Positions 25,605 through 38,583 of a DNA stretch of 58,690 nucleotides are shown here, piece by piece (within the stretch, counting starts at the first letter, position 1; every line of letters starts with the position of its first letter). Origin of the DNA: Halothiobacillus sp. (GTDB lineage: Bacteria > Pseudomonadota > Gammaproteobacteria > JAAZVP01); the NCBI GenBank assembly GCA_018623495.1, contig JAAZVP010000011.1, positions 1-58,690 of the forward strand. Reading direction: 5' to 3'. A program made the position numbers and the translations under genes. The notes under the pieces are model-generated. The model ran no database searches, was not told where the DNA came from, and worked only from the letters and a program-made list of their open reading frames with translations.

Positions 25605-27065
25605 TCACTCGCCCCCCATGCAGAGGTATTTCACCTCCATGTACTCGTCCATGCCGTACCTGGAGCCCTCGCGACCCAGGCCGGATTCCTTGACCCCGCC
25701 GAAGGGCGCGGCGGGGTTGGAGATCAGGCCCTCGTTGATGCCGATCATGCCGGCCTCGATGCCCTCGGCCACGCGCCAGACGCGGTGGATGTCGCGGCTG
25801 TAGAAGTAGGCGGACAGGCCGAAGGGCGTGTCGTTGGCCAGCCGCACGCCCTCCTCCTCGGTCTCGAAGGGCATGATCGCGGCCAGCGGGCCGAAGGTCT
25901 CCTCGCCGCAGACGAGCATCTCCGGGGTGACCTCGTCGATCAGCGTGGGCTCGTAGAAGGTCCCCCCGAGCTCCGAGCGCTGGCCACCCATGATCAGCTT
26001 GGCCCCCTTGTCGAGGGCGTCGTGGACGTGCTCGTCGACCTTGGTCACGGCGGCGTCGTTGATCAGCGCCGACTGGTCCACGCCCGGCTGCATGCCGTCG
26101 CCGAGGTTGAGCTCGGACATCGCGGCCTTGAGTTTCTCGATGAAGGCCTCGCGCACCGGCTCCTGGACCAAGAAGCGGTTGACGCAGACGCAGGTCTGGC
26201 CGGTGTTGCGGAACTTGGAGGCCATCGCCCCCTCCACGGCCCGGTCGAGGTCGGCATCGTCGAAGACCAGGAAGGGCGCGTTGCCGCCGAGCTCCAGCGA
26301 GATCTTCTGGATGTGCTCGGCGCTCTGGCGCATCAGCTGGCGGCCCACGTCGGTGGAGCCGGTGAAGCTGATCTTTCTCACCTTGCCGCTGCCGGTGAGG
26401 GTGTCGGCGATCTTCGAGGCGGAGCCAGTGATCACGGAAAAGACCCCCGCCGGCAGGCCGGCGCGCTCGCCCAGCTCGGCCAGGGCCAGCGCGGAGAACG
26501 GCGTGGCCGAGGCCGGCTTGGAGATCATGGGGCAGCCCGCCGCCAGCGCGGCACCGGCCTTGCGGGTGATCATCGCGGCGGGGAAGTTCCACGGCGTGAT
26601 GCAGGCGGAGACGCCGGCCGGCTGCTTGATCACCACGATGTGCTGGCCCGGCTTCTTGCCGGGGATGGTGTCGCCGTAGGCCCGGCGGGCCTCCTCGGCG
26701 AACCACTTGAGGAAGGAGGCGGCGTAGGCGACCTCGCCCTTGGCCTCGGGCAGCGGCTTGCCCTGCTCGAGGGTCATGATCCGGCCGAGATCCTCCTGGT
26801 GCTCCATCATCAGCTCGAACCAGCGGTAGAGGATTGCGCTGCGCTCGTCGGCAGTCCTGGCACGCCAGGCGGGGAAGGCGGCCTCGGCCGCGTCGATGGC
26901 GCGCTCGGTCTCGGCGCGCCCCATCTTCGGCACGAGCCCGAGGACCTCGCGGTTGGCCGGGTTGGTGACCTCGATGGTGGCGCCGTCGTCGGCGTCCACC
27001 CACTGGCCGTCGAGGTAACACTGCTGGTGGAAAAGGGATGCATCCGCGAGACCGCTGAGCGCCAT
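25605..27065 (-). CDS. gabD: NAD(P)-dependent succinate-semialdehyde dehydrogenase (GabD-like)
   Basis: 486 residues, near the usual GabD length. Catalytic Cys292 in NTGQTCVC, general-base Glu258 in SLELGGNAPF, oxyanion Asn in TPWNFP. The second cysteine two residues on (Cys294) matches the redox pair known in E. coli GabD. It oxidises a semialdehyde, probably succinate semialdehyde, to the acid. It heads the six-gene operon behind GGGGAGG, and the adjacent class III aminotransferase would supply its substrate. The related glutarate-semialdehyde enzymes cannot be excluded. Confidence 0.9.
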   Translation of the reverse strand: MALSGLADASLFHQQCYLDGQWVDADDGATIEVTNPANREVLGLVPKMGRAETERAIDAAEAAFPAWRARTADERSAILYRWFELMMEHQEDLGRIMTLEQGKPLPEAKGEVAYAASFLKWFAEEARRAYGDTIPGKKPGQHIVVIKQPAGVSACITPWNFPAAMITRKAGAALAAGCPMISKPASATPFSALALAELGERAGLPAGVFSVITGSASKIADTLTGSGKVRKISFTGSTDVGRQLMRQSAEHIQKISLELGGNAPFLVFDDADLDRAVEGAMASKFRNTGQTCVCVNRFLVQEPVREAFIEKLKAAMSELNLGDGMQPGVDQSALINDAAVTKVDEHVHDALDKGAKLIMGGQRSELGGTFYEPTLIDEVTPEMLVCGEETFGPLAAIMPFETEEEGVRLANDTPFGLSAYFYSRDIHRVWRVAEGIEAGMIGINEGLISNPAAPFGGVKESGLGREGSRYGMDEYMEVKYLCMGGE

Positions 27066-27199
27066 TGACGTCGTCCTCCCCAGGAATGTGCGTTCGTCCC
27101 TTCCACCCTAGACCAGAACGGGTCGGCTTGCCCATCCCGGAATCACGGCCACTGGCCGAGCCCGTCGGCGACGGCTAAGCTCCACCGAGGCCGAACCGG

Positions 27200-29047
27200 T
27201 TGCCCAAGCCCATGTCCTTCGCCGACCAGATCGAGTTCCTGCGCGAGATCCCGCCCTTCGACCGCCTCACGGCGGCCGAGCTCGAGCGCGTGGCGGGTGC
27301 CATGGACATCCAGTATTTCCAGCAGGATGCCGTGGTGGCCGAGGCCGACTCGCCGGCCGAGCGATTGCTGCTGGTGATCAAGGGCCTGGTGCGCGAGGAG
27401 GCGGAGGGCGAGGCCATCGACGCCATCGGCCCGCGGGAGACGGCGGGCGCCGAGGCGCTGTTCACCGGCCGCCACGAGCGCCGGCTGGTGGCGGCCGAGG
27501 AACTGATCGCCTACCTGCTGCCGCGGGAGGTGTTTCTCGATGTCTGCCGCGGCAACCGGGGCTTCGAGGCCTACTACTTCGAGGACATCGCCGCCAAGCT
27601 GGAGAACCTCGAGGAGCGCCGCCGCGGCGCCGAGCTGGCCTCGTTCCTGATGGCGCGGATCGACGAGGCCTACCTGCACGAGCCGCTGTTCGTCGACGGC
27701 GGCTACAGCATCCACGAGACCGCGGTGGCCATGCATGCCCACGGCAGCACCGCGGCGCTGGTGCGCGAGGGCGACGCCCTGGGCATCGCCAGCGTCACCG
27801 GCATCCACCGGGCCGCGGTGATCGAGCGTGCCGACCTCGACGGCCCGGTGCGCGACATCGCCCATTTCGACCTGGTGAGCCTGCCCCGCGACCGCTCGCT
27901 GTTCGACGCCATGCTCACCATGATGAAGCGCGGCGTGTCGCGCATCGTGGTCACCGACCCGGCGGCCGGGGACGGCATCCACGGCGTGCTCGAACAACGC
28001 TCGCTGATGAGCTTTTTCGCCACCCACTCGCACCTCGTGGTCACCGAGATCCGCCGGGCGGAGACCGTCGACGACCTGGCGCGGGCCTCGCAACGCATGA
28101 TCGCCATGGTGCGCAGCCTGCAGGCCAAGGGCATCAAGACGCGCCACATCCAGGGGCTGGTCACCGAGCTCGACGGCCGGCTGTTCCAGCGCCTGTTCGA
28201 GCTGGTCGCGCCGCCGGAGCTGGTCGCCAATGCCTGCCTGGTGGTGATGGGCAGCGAGGGCCGCTGCGAGCAGGTGCTCAAGACCGACCAGGACAACGCC
28301 CTGATCCTGCGCGACGGCCATACCCATCCCGACCTCGACACCGTCGCCGAGCGCTTCAGCGAGGGCCTCGGGCGGCTGGGCTACCCGCCCTGCCGGGGCG
28401 GCTACATGGTCTCCAATCGCCGCTGGCGCCAGCCGCTGGCGGACTACAAGACCGCCATCTTCGACTGGATCCACCACCCCGACCACCAGTCGCTGATGGA
28501 CCTCTCGGTGATCGCCGACGCCCGTGCCGTGGCCGGCGACGCGACCCTGCTCGGCGAACTGCGCGCCTACCTGCTGCGCTGGCTCAACGACAGCCCCGCC
28601 CTGCTCAGCAACCTCGCCCGCCCGGTGCTGGCCTTCGACACGCCGCTGGGGATCTTCGCCGACTTCAAGCTCGACAAGGACGAGCACCCCGACGAGCTCG
28701 ACATCAAGAAGGGCGGCCTCTTCCCCCTGGTCCACGGGGTGCGCAGCCTGGCCCTGGAGGCGCGCATCGAGGCCACCAGCACCCTCGAGCGCATCGAGCG
28801 GCTGCGGGAGACGGGCCTGCTGGACACCCGCACCGCCCGCGACCTGGGCGACGCGCTCGACTTCATGAGCGGCCTGCGCCTGGCCCACATGCTCGAGGAC
28901 ATCGACGCCGGGCGCACCCCGGACAACTACGTCGATCCGCACCGCCTCGGGCACCTGGAGCGCGACCTGCTCAAGGACAGCCTGCGGGTGGTCAACCGCT
29001 TCAAGCGGCTGGTGGCCCACCACTTCCGCCTGCACGCGGTGACCTGA
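27200..29047 (+). CDS. cNMP-binding/CBS/DUF294 nucleotidyltransferase-like protein
   Basis: 615 residues from the TTG at 27200. In order: a cyclic-nucleotide-binding-like domain (about 10–130), a pair of CBS domains (about 160–300), a DUF294 nucleotidyltransferase domain with GSEGRCEQVLKTDQDNAL (about 350–370), related to the GlnD active site, and a C-terminal helical DUF294_C region. Such proteins are thought to be ligand-sensing nucleotidyl transferases; targets are unknown. GAGG at 27187–27190 is nine bases from the TTG, but the ATG at 27212 fits family N-termini and is the alternative start. The exonuclease gene follows after five bases; in Pseudomonas this pair is found beside an actP-like symporter. 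Confidence 0.88.
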   Translation: MPKPMSFADQIEFLREIPPFDRLTAAELERVAGAMDIQYFQQDAVVAEADSPAERLLLVIKGLVREEAEGEAIDAIGPRETAGAEALFTGRHERRLVAAEELIAYLLPREVFLDVCRGNRGFEAYYFEDIAAKLENLEERRRGAELASFLMARIDEAYLHEPLFVDGGYSIHETAVAMHAHGSTAALVREGDALGIASVTGIHRAAVIERADLDGPVRDIAHFDLVSLPRDRSLFDAMLTMMKRGVSRIVVTDPAAGDGIHGVLEQRSLMSFFATHSHLVVTEIRRAETVDDLARASQRMIAMVRSLQAKGIKTRHIQGLVTELDGRLFQRLFELVAPPELVANACLVVMGSEGRCEQVLKTDQDNALILRDGHTHPDLDTVAERFSEGLGRLGYPPCRGGYMVSNRRWRQPLADYKTAIFDWIHHPDHQSLMDLSVIADARAVAGDATLLGELRAYLLRWLNDSPALLSNLARPVLAFDTPLGIFADFKLDKDEHPDELDIKKGGLFPLVHGVRSLALEARIEATSTLERIERLRETGLLDTRTARDLGDALDFMSGLRLAHMLEDIDAGRTPDNYVDPHRLGHLERDLLKDSLRVVNRFKRLVAHHFRLHAVT

Positions 29048-29051
29048 ACCC

Positions 29052-29669
29052 ATGGCACTCTGGCGGCGGCTGCGCAACCTCTGGTGGCGCCAGAAACTGG
29101 CGGAATCCCGCTTCGGCTACCTGTTCGACCCCGAGCCGGCCGGCGAATGGGTGGCCATCGACTGCGAGACCACCGGCCTCGACCCGGGCCGCGACGAGCT
29201 CTTGAGCGTGGCCGCCATCCCCGGCTCCGGCGATTGCATCCACACCAGCCGCGCCCTGCGCCTGGTGGTGCGCCCGGAAGGCCCGGTGGACGAGCACAGC
29301 ATCACCATCCATCGCCTGCGTCCCCGGGACGTGGCCGGCGGCATCCGCCCCCGCGAGGCCCTCGAGCGCCTGCTGCCGCTGATCGGCTCGCGCGCGCTGG
29401 TGGGCTACTACCTGGAGTTCGACGTCGCCATGCTCGAGCGCTACCTGCGGCCCTGGCTGGGCATCGGCCTGCCCAACCGCCGGGTCGAGGTCTCGGCGCT
29501 CTACCACGACAAGCGCATCGGCCTGATCCCGCAGAAGCCGGTGGACCTGCGCTTCAACACCATCCTCGACGCCCTGGACATACCCCGCCTGGGCGAGCAC
29601 GACGCCTACAACGACGCCCTGATGACCGCCATGGCCTACGTCAAGCTGGGCCACCTGCGACGCGTCTGA
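29052..29669 (+). CDS. DnaQ-like 3'-5' exonuclease (DEDDh family)
   Basis: 205 residues. Exo I AIDCETTGL (Asp37, Glu39), Exo II in GYYLEFDVAML, and Exo III HDAYNDALMTAMAY with the His of the DEDDh type. The N-terminus (LRNLWWRQKL) is basic and Trp-rich but too short to be a domain. It lacks the tau-binding C-terminus of DnaQ, so it is probably a stand-alone nuclease rather than the polymerase III proofreading subunit. It begins five bases after the DUF294 gene and is surely co-transcribed with it. Confidence 0.93.
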   Translation: MALWRRLRNLWWRQKLAESRFGYLFDPEPAGEWVAIDCETTGLDPGRDELLSVAAIPGSGDCIHTSRALRLVVRPEGPVDEHSITIHRLRPRDVAGGIRPREALERLLPLIGSRALVGYYLEFDVAMLERYLRPWLGIGLPNRRVEVSALYHDKRIGLIPQKPVDLRFNTILDALDIPRLGEHDAYNDALMTAMAYVKLGHLRRV

Positions 29670-29716
29670 CAGCCGGCAGCTGGTAGACTGTGGGTTTGGT
29701 CCACCAGCACCTCTCC

Positions 29717-31192
29717 ATGAGCCAGGCCCGACTCGACATCGAGCGGATGCTCCAGCGCATCCGCAAGCACCGGGACTTCCCGGCATTCTCCTCGCACGTA
29801 CGCGAGATCGTGCGCATCAGCTCGCGCAAGCAGAGCTCGGCCAACGACCTGGCCGCGGTGATCCTCAAGGACCAGGCGCTCACCCAGAAGATCCTGCAGG
29901 TGGCCAACAGCGCCCATTTCGGCCAGTTCGCCGGCCAGATCCACACCATCAGCCGGGCGGTGGTCATCCTGGGCTTCGAGCAGGTCCGCTCGGTGGCCCT
30001 GGGGCTGATGCTCTTCGAGCACTTCCGCAAGCAGGGCAATGCCACGCCCCTGCTGGAGACCATGCTCACCTCGATCTTCTCCGGCCTGCTGGCGCGCAAC
30101 GTCGCCACCGGCGAGGACCGCGAACGGGTCGAGGAGATCTTCATCTGCGCCATGCTCCACGACCTCGGTCGCATGGCCATGGCCTTCTACGCCCCCGAAC
30201 ACTACGCCGCCGTGGAAACCGCCATGAAGGCCCATGGCGGCGATTTCGAGAGCACCGTGCGCCACGAACTGGGCTTCTCCCCGCGCGAGCTGGGCCGCGC
30301 CATCGCCCGCGAGTGGGGGTTTCCCGCGCTGGTCATCCACTCCCTCCAGCAACTGCCGCCCTCGCGGCGCAAGAACCCGGCGACACTCGAGGACCGCATG
30401 CGCGGCTACAGCCAGTTCGCCAACGCCCTGGCCCAGCGGGTGGCCGCCGATCCGCAGTCCGCCGAGGCCGCCATCGCCGAGCTGCTGGACGACTACGGCG
30501 CCATCGTCCGCGTCGAGGCCGACGACCTCCGCGAGCGGATGGCCGAGACCCGCGACGACTTCAGCCACTACCTCGAGGCCCTGCCCGAGGCCCGGCGCAA
30601 CCAGGGCGTGCTGGAAAAACTGATGCAGGCGCCCGAAGAGGAAACCGAGGCGGAGGCGACGCCCGCCCCGCCCAGCGAGCACGACACCGACCACTCCAAG
30701 CTGATGGACGGCATCGCCGACATCTCCGAGACCCTGCTCGAACCCTTCGACCTGAACACCCTGCTGGTGGCGATCCTCGAGACCCTCTACTCCGCCCTGC
30801 CGGCCGAGCGCGTGCTGCTGTTCATCGTCGACCGCGAGAACGCCGTCCTGCGCCCCCGCTTCGGCTTCGCCACCAACCTCGACAACCTGCGCCGCAACCT
30901 CGCCATCCCCACGGGCGGTGCCGACAACCCCTTCACCGAGGCCCTCACCGGCCACCGGGAATTCTGGGTGGCGGACGCGGCCCACGACCTCTCCACCACC
31001 AACCTGCCCGAGCCCATGCAACGCTGGCTGCCGGCCGCCGCCTTCGGCATCTTCCCGCTGGTGGTCAACGACCGGGCCATCGGCGCCATCTACGTGGACA
31101 CCGCCCGGCCCGGCTCGCTGGACGCCACCTCCCGGCGCGGCATCCGCACCCTGGTCAAGCAGGCGGTCACCGCCATCCGCACCAACCGCTGA
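29717..31192 (+). CDS. HDOD domain protein with C-terminal GAF domain
   Basis: About 491 residues. The HDOD domain (about 15–215) includes ILKDQALTQKILQVANSAHF, typical of the family, and AMLHDLGRMAMAFY as an HD-like motif. A linker rich in Glu and Pro (about 300–325) joins a GAF domain (about 340–490). HDOD proteins act in two-component and cyclic-di-GMP circuits and lack confirmed hydrolase activity. Neither candidate start has a strong ribosome site; ATG at 29717 matches the usual N-terminus, while GTG at 29690 is in frame. Confidence 0.9.
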   Translation: MSQARLDIERMLQRIRKHRDFPAFSSHVREIVRISSRKQSSANDLAAVILKDQALTQKILQVANSAHFGQFAGQIHTISRAVVILGFEQVRSVALGLMLFEHFRKQGNATPLLETMLTSIFSGLLARNVATGEDRERVEEIFICAMLHDLGRMAMAFYAPEHYAAVETAMKAHGGDFESTVRHELGFSPRELGRAIAREWGFPALVIHSLQQLPPSRRKNPATLEDRMRGYSQFANALAQRVAADPQSAEAAIAELLDDYGAIVRVEADDLRERMAETRDDFSHYLEALPEARRNQGVLEKLMQAPEEETEAEATPAPPSEHDTDHSKLMDGIADISETLLEPFDLNTLLVAILETLYSALPAERVLLFIVDRENAVLRPRFGFATNLDNLRRNLAIPTGGADNPFTEALTGHREFWVADAAHDLSTTNLPEPMQRWLPAAAFGIFPLVVNDRAIGAIYVDTARPGSLDATSRRGIRTLVKQAVTAIRTNR

Positions 31193-31220
31193 CCCGCCCC
31201 CGGGGGCCGCCGCCCGGCTC

Positions 31221-31421
31221 TCACGACCCCAGGGCCTCGCGCCGGCGGCGGTATTCGCGCGCCTCGGCACTCACCCAGGCGATGACGTTGTCGAGCGCCT
31301 CGGTGGCCTCGACGCTGGTGGCCTGCTGGATGCGCAACTCGAGCATCCGGCGCAGCTCGTCGAGGGCCTGTTCGGCGCCCTCGAACCGGGCCCGCTCCAG
31401 GGCCTGATGGGTATCGCTCAT
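31221..31421 (-). CDS. Small conserved-looking helical protein (66 aa)
   Basis: 66 residues, almost entirely helical and charged (HQALERARFEGAEQALDELRRMLELRIQQ), probably a coiled coil or small bundle. The ATG at 31421 is preceded by GGGAGAAGG. It lies between the HDOD gene, with which it converges, and the EamA transporter, from which it diverges with a gap of 62 bases. Not recognised. Confidence 0.65.
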   Translation of the reverse strand: MSDTHQALERARFEGAEQALDELRRMLELRIQQATSVEATEALDNVIAWVSAEAREYRRRREALGS

Positions 31422-31471
31422 GCACCTTCTCCCGCGGGTTTCCCGTCTAAACCCTAGCAGGCCGCGGGCCT

Positions 31472-31477
31472 TACAAT
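31472..31477 (+). promoter_or_regulatory. Candidate -10 element giving a near-leaderless transcript
   Basis: TACAAT lies seven bases before the ATG of the EamA gene at 31484. If used, transcription would start at or very near the start codon, and no Shine-Dalgarno is present. No good -35 is visible. Confidence 0.25.
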
Positions 31478-31483
31478 GGCCCG

Positions 31484-32347
31484 ATGGAACGTACCGCCCT
31501 CATCCGCGGCGCCCTGCTGATCCTGGCCTCCGAGCTGGCCTTCGCCTCCATGGGGGCGGTGGTCAAGGCGGCCTCGGTCTCGCTGCCCAACGAGCAGCTG
31601 GTCTTCTTCCGCAACCTGTTCGGCCTGGTGGCGCTGCTGCCCTTCCTGCTGCGCACCCGCGGCGACTCGCTGGCCACCCGCCGCTACCCGCTGCACCTGC
31701 TGCGCGCGGCCCTGGGGGTTTCGGCGATGTACGCCTTCTTCTGGGTGCTCGGCAACCTGCCCCTGGCCGAGGCGGTGCTGCTCAAGATGACCGCGCCCAT
31801 CTTCCTGCCCCTGATCGGCTGGCTCTGGCTGCGCGAACACGTCTCGTCGCTGGCCATGGTGGCCATCCCGGTGGGCTTTCTCGGGGTCCTGCTGGTCCTC
31901 GACCCGGCCGGCAACTTCTCCTGGATGGCGCTGGTGGGGCTCTTGGGCGGGCTGCTCGCGGCGGGCGCCAAGGTGGCCGTGCGGCGGCTGACGGCGACCG
32001 AGCCGCCCGGCCGGGTGGTGTTCTACTTCGCCGTCAACGCGGGGCTCTTGACCACCCTGCCCATGATCTGGGCCTGGCAGACGCCCACCCCGGCCCAGTG
32101 GGGCTGGCTGGCCCTGCTGGGGCTGTTCGGCACCGCCGGCCAGCTGCTGATGACCCGCGGCTACGCCGAGGCCCCTGCCGGCCAGCTGGGGCCGTTCACC
32201 TACTTCACCGTGCTCTTCGCCGGGGTCTACGGCTACCTCTTCTGGGGCGAGGTGCCCACGGCGGGTTTCTTGGCCGGCGCGGTGCTGATCGCCGCCGCGG
32301 GCCTGCTGGCGGTCTGGAAGCGCCGCCCGAGCCCAGCACGGCGTTGA
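31484..32347 (+). CDS. EamA/DMT-superfamily transporter
   Basis: 287 residues with ten hydrophobic helices arranged as two EamA repeats (about 5–140 and 150–280). Typical markers are LASELAFASMGAVVKAAS in helix 1, FFRNLFGLVALLPFLL, and SVSA-like packing near PLAEAVLLKMTAPIFLPL. It exports or exchanges small metabolites; the substrate cannot be told. No neighbour suggests a pathway. The stop codon is followed at once by the (GCCGGAA)6 repeat. Confidence 0.92.
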   Translation: MERTALIRGALLILASELAFASMGAVVKAASVSLPNEQLVFFRNLFGLVALLPFLLRTRGDSLATRRYPLHLLRAALGVSAMYAFFWVLGNLPLAEAVLLKMTAPIFLPLIGWLWLREHVSSLAMVAIPVGFLGVLLVLDPAGNFSWMALVGLLGGLLAAGAKVAVRRLTATEPPGRVVFYFAVNAGLLTTLPMIWAWQTPTPAQWGWLALLGLFGTAGQLLMTRGYAEAPAGQLGPFTYFTVLFAGVYGYLFWGEVPTAGFLAGAVLIAAAGLLAVWKRRPSPARR

Positions 32348-32350
32348 CTC

Positions 32351-32395
32351 GCCGGAAGCCGGAAGCCGGAAGCCGGAAGCCGGAAGCCGGAAGCC
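32351..32395. repeat. Heptanucleotide tandem repeat (GCCGGAA)6
   Basis: Six uninterrupted copies of GCCGGAA (32351–32392) and a partial GCC. It starts four bases after the EamA stop. Single short relatives (CTTCCGGC) occur near 32579 and 19331. The 7-bp period is not compatible with a coding repeat; slippage-prone. Confidence 0.9.
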
Positions 32396-32594
32396 AATGA
32401 TGATGGTGTGCCCCGGGGTGCGTGGACAAGCCGTCAAGGCGCGTGACCCTCCCGGGGTCACCTCGACAATCCCGTGCGCCTCGATGGAATGCCGGGCGGG
32501 TCCCACCCGGGGTGCTGGAGGCCACTGCCGGAGACGGTGTCGACTTTTTCGGGGCCAACCCCTTGGCCCCGTCTTCCCGCTTCCGGCCTCCGGC

Positions 32595-34895
<2,301 letters not shown>

Positions 34896-34989
34896 CTTCG
34901 GATCGTTCTCCTGGTGGGCGCGCGGCCTCCGCGCATCCCTTGTCCCGGCCGGGAGGGGATTCCCCCGGCCGCGATTCCGGCCAGAATGC

Positions 34990-35010
34990 AAAAAGGCCCC
35001 CGCAGGGGCC
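34990..35010 (-). terminator. Rho-independent terminator after pnp
   Basis: On the minus strand, stem GGCCCC / GGGGCC region (35010–34995) followed by TTTTT (34994–34990). It separates the pnp operon from tex. Confidence 0.85.
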
Positions 35011-35035
35011 CGTGCAGACGCGGTCGCGACCGAGT

Positions 35036-37129
<2,094 letters not shown>

Positions 37130-37266
37130 GCGGATTCCCTGGGACTTGAAATCGGGTCGAGACGGCCGCGCAGGCTCCCCCATCGCCGGCCGCCTACTGG
37201 CGGAATCTGGATTCGGGGTCGACGACCCCGGCCGGGCGGCAACCGCCGCCGGGCCCGAATGCAAAC

Positions 37267-37334
37267 GGCCGGAGTGGACCCCGCGACGCCGGGCGATCCG
37301 TGATCGCCCGGGTGCCGCTGGCCCCGCTCCGGCC
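37267..37334 (-). promoter_or_regulatory. rpsO–pnp intergenic hairpin, candidate RNase III site
   Basis: The outer arms GGCCGGAG / CTCCGGCC (minus strand 37334–37327 with 37274–37267) and the inner perfect arms GGGCGATC / GATCGCCC (37309–37302 with 37298–37291, loop ACG) build one long stem. In E. coli a hairpin at this place in the pnp leader is cut by RNase III and lets PNPase repress its own translation. The equivalent position makes the same role likely here. No T-tract follows, so it is not a plain terminator. Confidence 0.6.
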
Positions 37335-37363
37335 ATTTTCCTGCCACTTCAAACTCAAGCGCT

Positions 37364-37633
37364 TTACTTGCGCAGCCCGAGGCTCTGGATGAGTTCCTTA
37401 TAGCGATTGAAGTCCTTGCGCTTGAGGTAGTCAAGCAGCTTGCGCCGCTGGTTGACCTTGCGCAGCAGGCCACGACGGGAATGGTTGTCGTGCTTGTGGG
37501 TCTTGAAGTGCTCGGTGAGCTCCTCGATGCTGGCGCTCAGCAGGGCCACCTGCACCTCGGGGGAGCCGGTGTCACCGGCGCCCCTTTGATACTTTTCGAG
37601 GATTTGCGCTTTCTGTTCGGCCGTCAGTGCCAT
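37364..37633 (-). CDS. rpsO: 30S ribosomal protein S15
   Basis: 89 residues, identical in length to E. coli S15. It binds 16S rRNA in the central domain early in 30S assembly. Recognisable segments are [36 protein letters not shown] and the C-terminal LGLRK. AGGAG stands about nine bases before the ATG at 37633. The truB gene ends 44 bases upstream. Confidence 0.99.
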   Translation of the reverse strand: MALTAEQKAQILEKYQRGAGDTGSPEVQVALLSASIEELTEHFKTHKHDNHSRRGLLRKVNQRRKLLDYLKRKDFNRYKELIQSLGLRK

Positions 37634-37677
37634 GGTCTTCTATCTCCTGGGGCAATCGTTCAACAAAGGGGACCGGC

Positions 37678-38583
37678 TCACGCCATCAGTCGTCGCGGCG
37701 CGACCCGGCCATCGTCGAGGACTTCCCCCATGCCCAGGAAGAGGTCGTCCCCGCCGTACACCCGGACCCAGCCCTCGACCGGGGCCCTGGGCACGAATAC
37801 CGGTTGTCCGTTCTTCAGGTAATGGGCGCTGTCGGCATCCAGGCTCACCGCCGGGAAGTCGACCAGCGCGCGGTCGGGCGAGAGGATAACACCATCGAGG
37901 GCCGCCTGTCCCTCCTCGCGCAGGGCCTCCAGCCGCTCGATGGTGATCATCTCCGGGTCCTCGAACGGCGCCAGGCCGGTGCGCCGCAGGCCCACCACGT
38001 GGGCGCCGCAGCCCAGCGCCTCGCCCAATTCCTGGACCAGCGTGCGGATGTAGGCCCCCTTGGAGCTGTGCACCCGCAGTTCCAGGTCGGCGCCCTCGCG
38101 GCCGAGCACCTCGATGGAGTGGAAGGTGACCCGGCGGGCCTTGCGCTCCACTTCCCGGCCCTGCCGGGCCAGTTCGTAGAGCGGCCGACCGCCCTGCTTG
38201 ACCGCCGAATGCATCGGCGGGACCTGGTCCACCTCACCGACAAAGCCCGCCACCGCGGCCTCGATCGCCTGGGCGTCGATGCCCTCCAGCGACCGGGTTT
38301 CGGCGACCTCGCTCTCGGTGTCGGCGGTGGGCGTGATCTCGCCCAGGCGCGCCACCACGTGGTAGGTCTTGTCGGCGTCCAGCAGGAAGCGGGTGATCTT
38401 GGTGGCCCGCCCCAGGCAGACGGGCAGGAGCCCGGTGGCCTTGGGATCGAGGCTGCCGGTATGGCCGGCCTTGCGGGCGTCGAAGATGCGGCGGACCCGC
38501 TGGAGGGCCTTGTTGGAGGACCAGTCCAGCGGCTTGTCCAGCAGCACGATGCCGGTGATGTCGCGGCCCTTCCTGCGCGCCAT
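37678..38583 (-). CDS. truB: tRNA pseudouridine(55) synthase TruB
   Basis: 301 residues. It makes pseudouridine 55 in the T-loop of tRNAs. The catalytic Asp is in AGHTGSLDPKATGLLPV; the family also shows LLDKPLDWSSNKALQRVR at the N-terminus and SSKGAYIRTLVQELGEALG in the core. A C-terminal PUA-like segment includes LDADSAHYLKNGQPV. Its ATG overlaps the rbfA stop as TGATG. Confidence 0.98.
   Translation of the reverse strand: MARRKGRDITGIVLLDKPLDWSSNKALQRVRRIFDARKAGHTGSLDPKATGLLPVCLGRATKITRFLLDADKTYHVVARLGEITPTADTESEVAETRSLEGIDAQAIEAAVAGFVGEVDQVPPMHSAVKQGGRPLYELARQGREVERKARRVTFHSIEVLGREGADLELRVHSSKGAYIRTLVQELGEALGCGAHVVGLRRTGLAPFEDPEMITIERLEALREEGQAALDGVILSPDRALVDFPAVSLDADSAHYLKNGQPVFVPRAPVEGWVRVYGGDDLFLGMGEVLDDGRVAPRRLMA

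Noticed and set aside
27143-29077. 644-codon minus-strand frame opposite the DUF294 gene
   Set aside because: Shadow of a well-supported plus-strand gene with clear domains.
31196-31207. GCCCCCGGGGGC palindrome as a terminator for the HDOD gene
   Set aside because: No loop and no T-tract on either strand.
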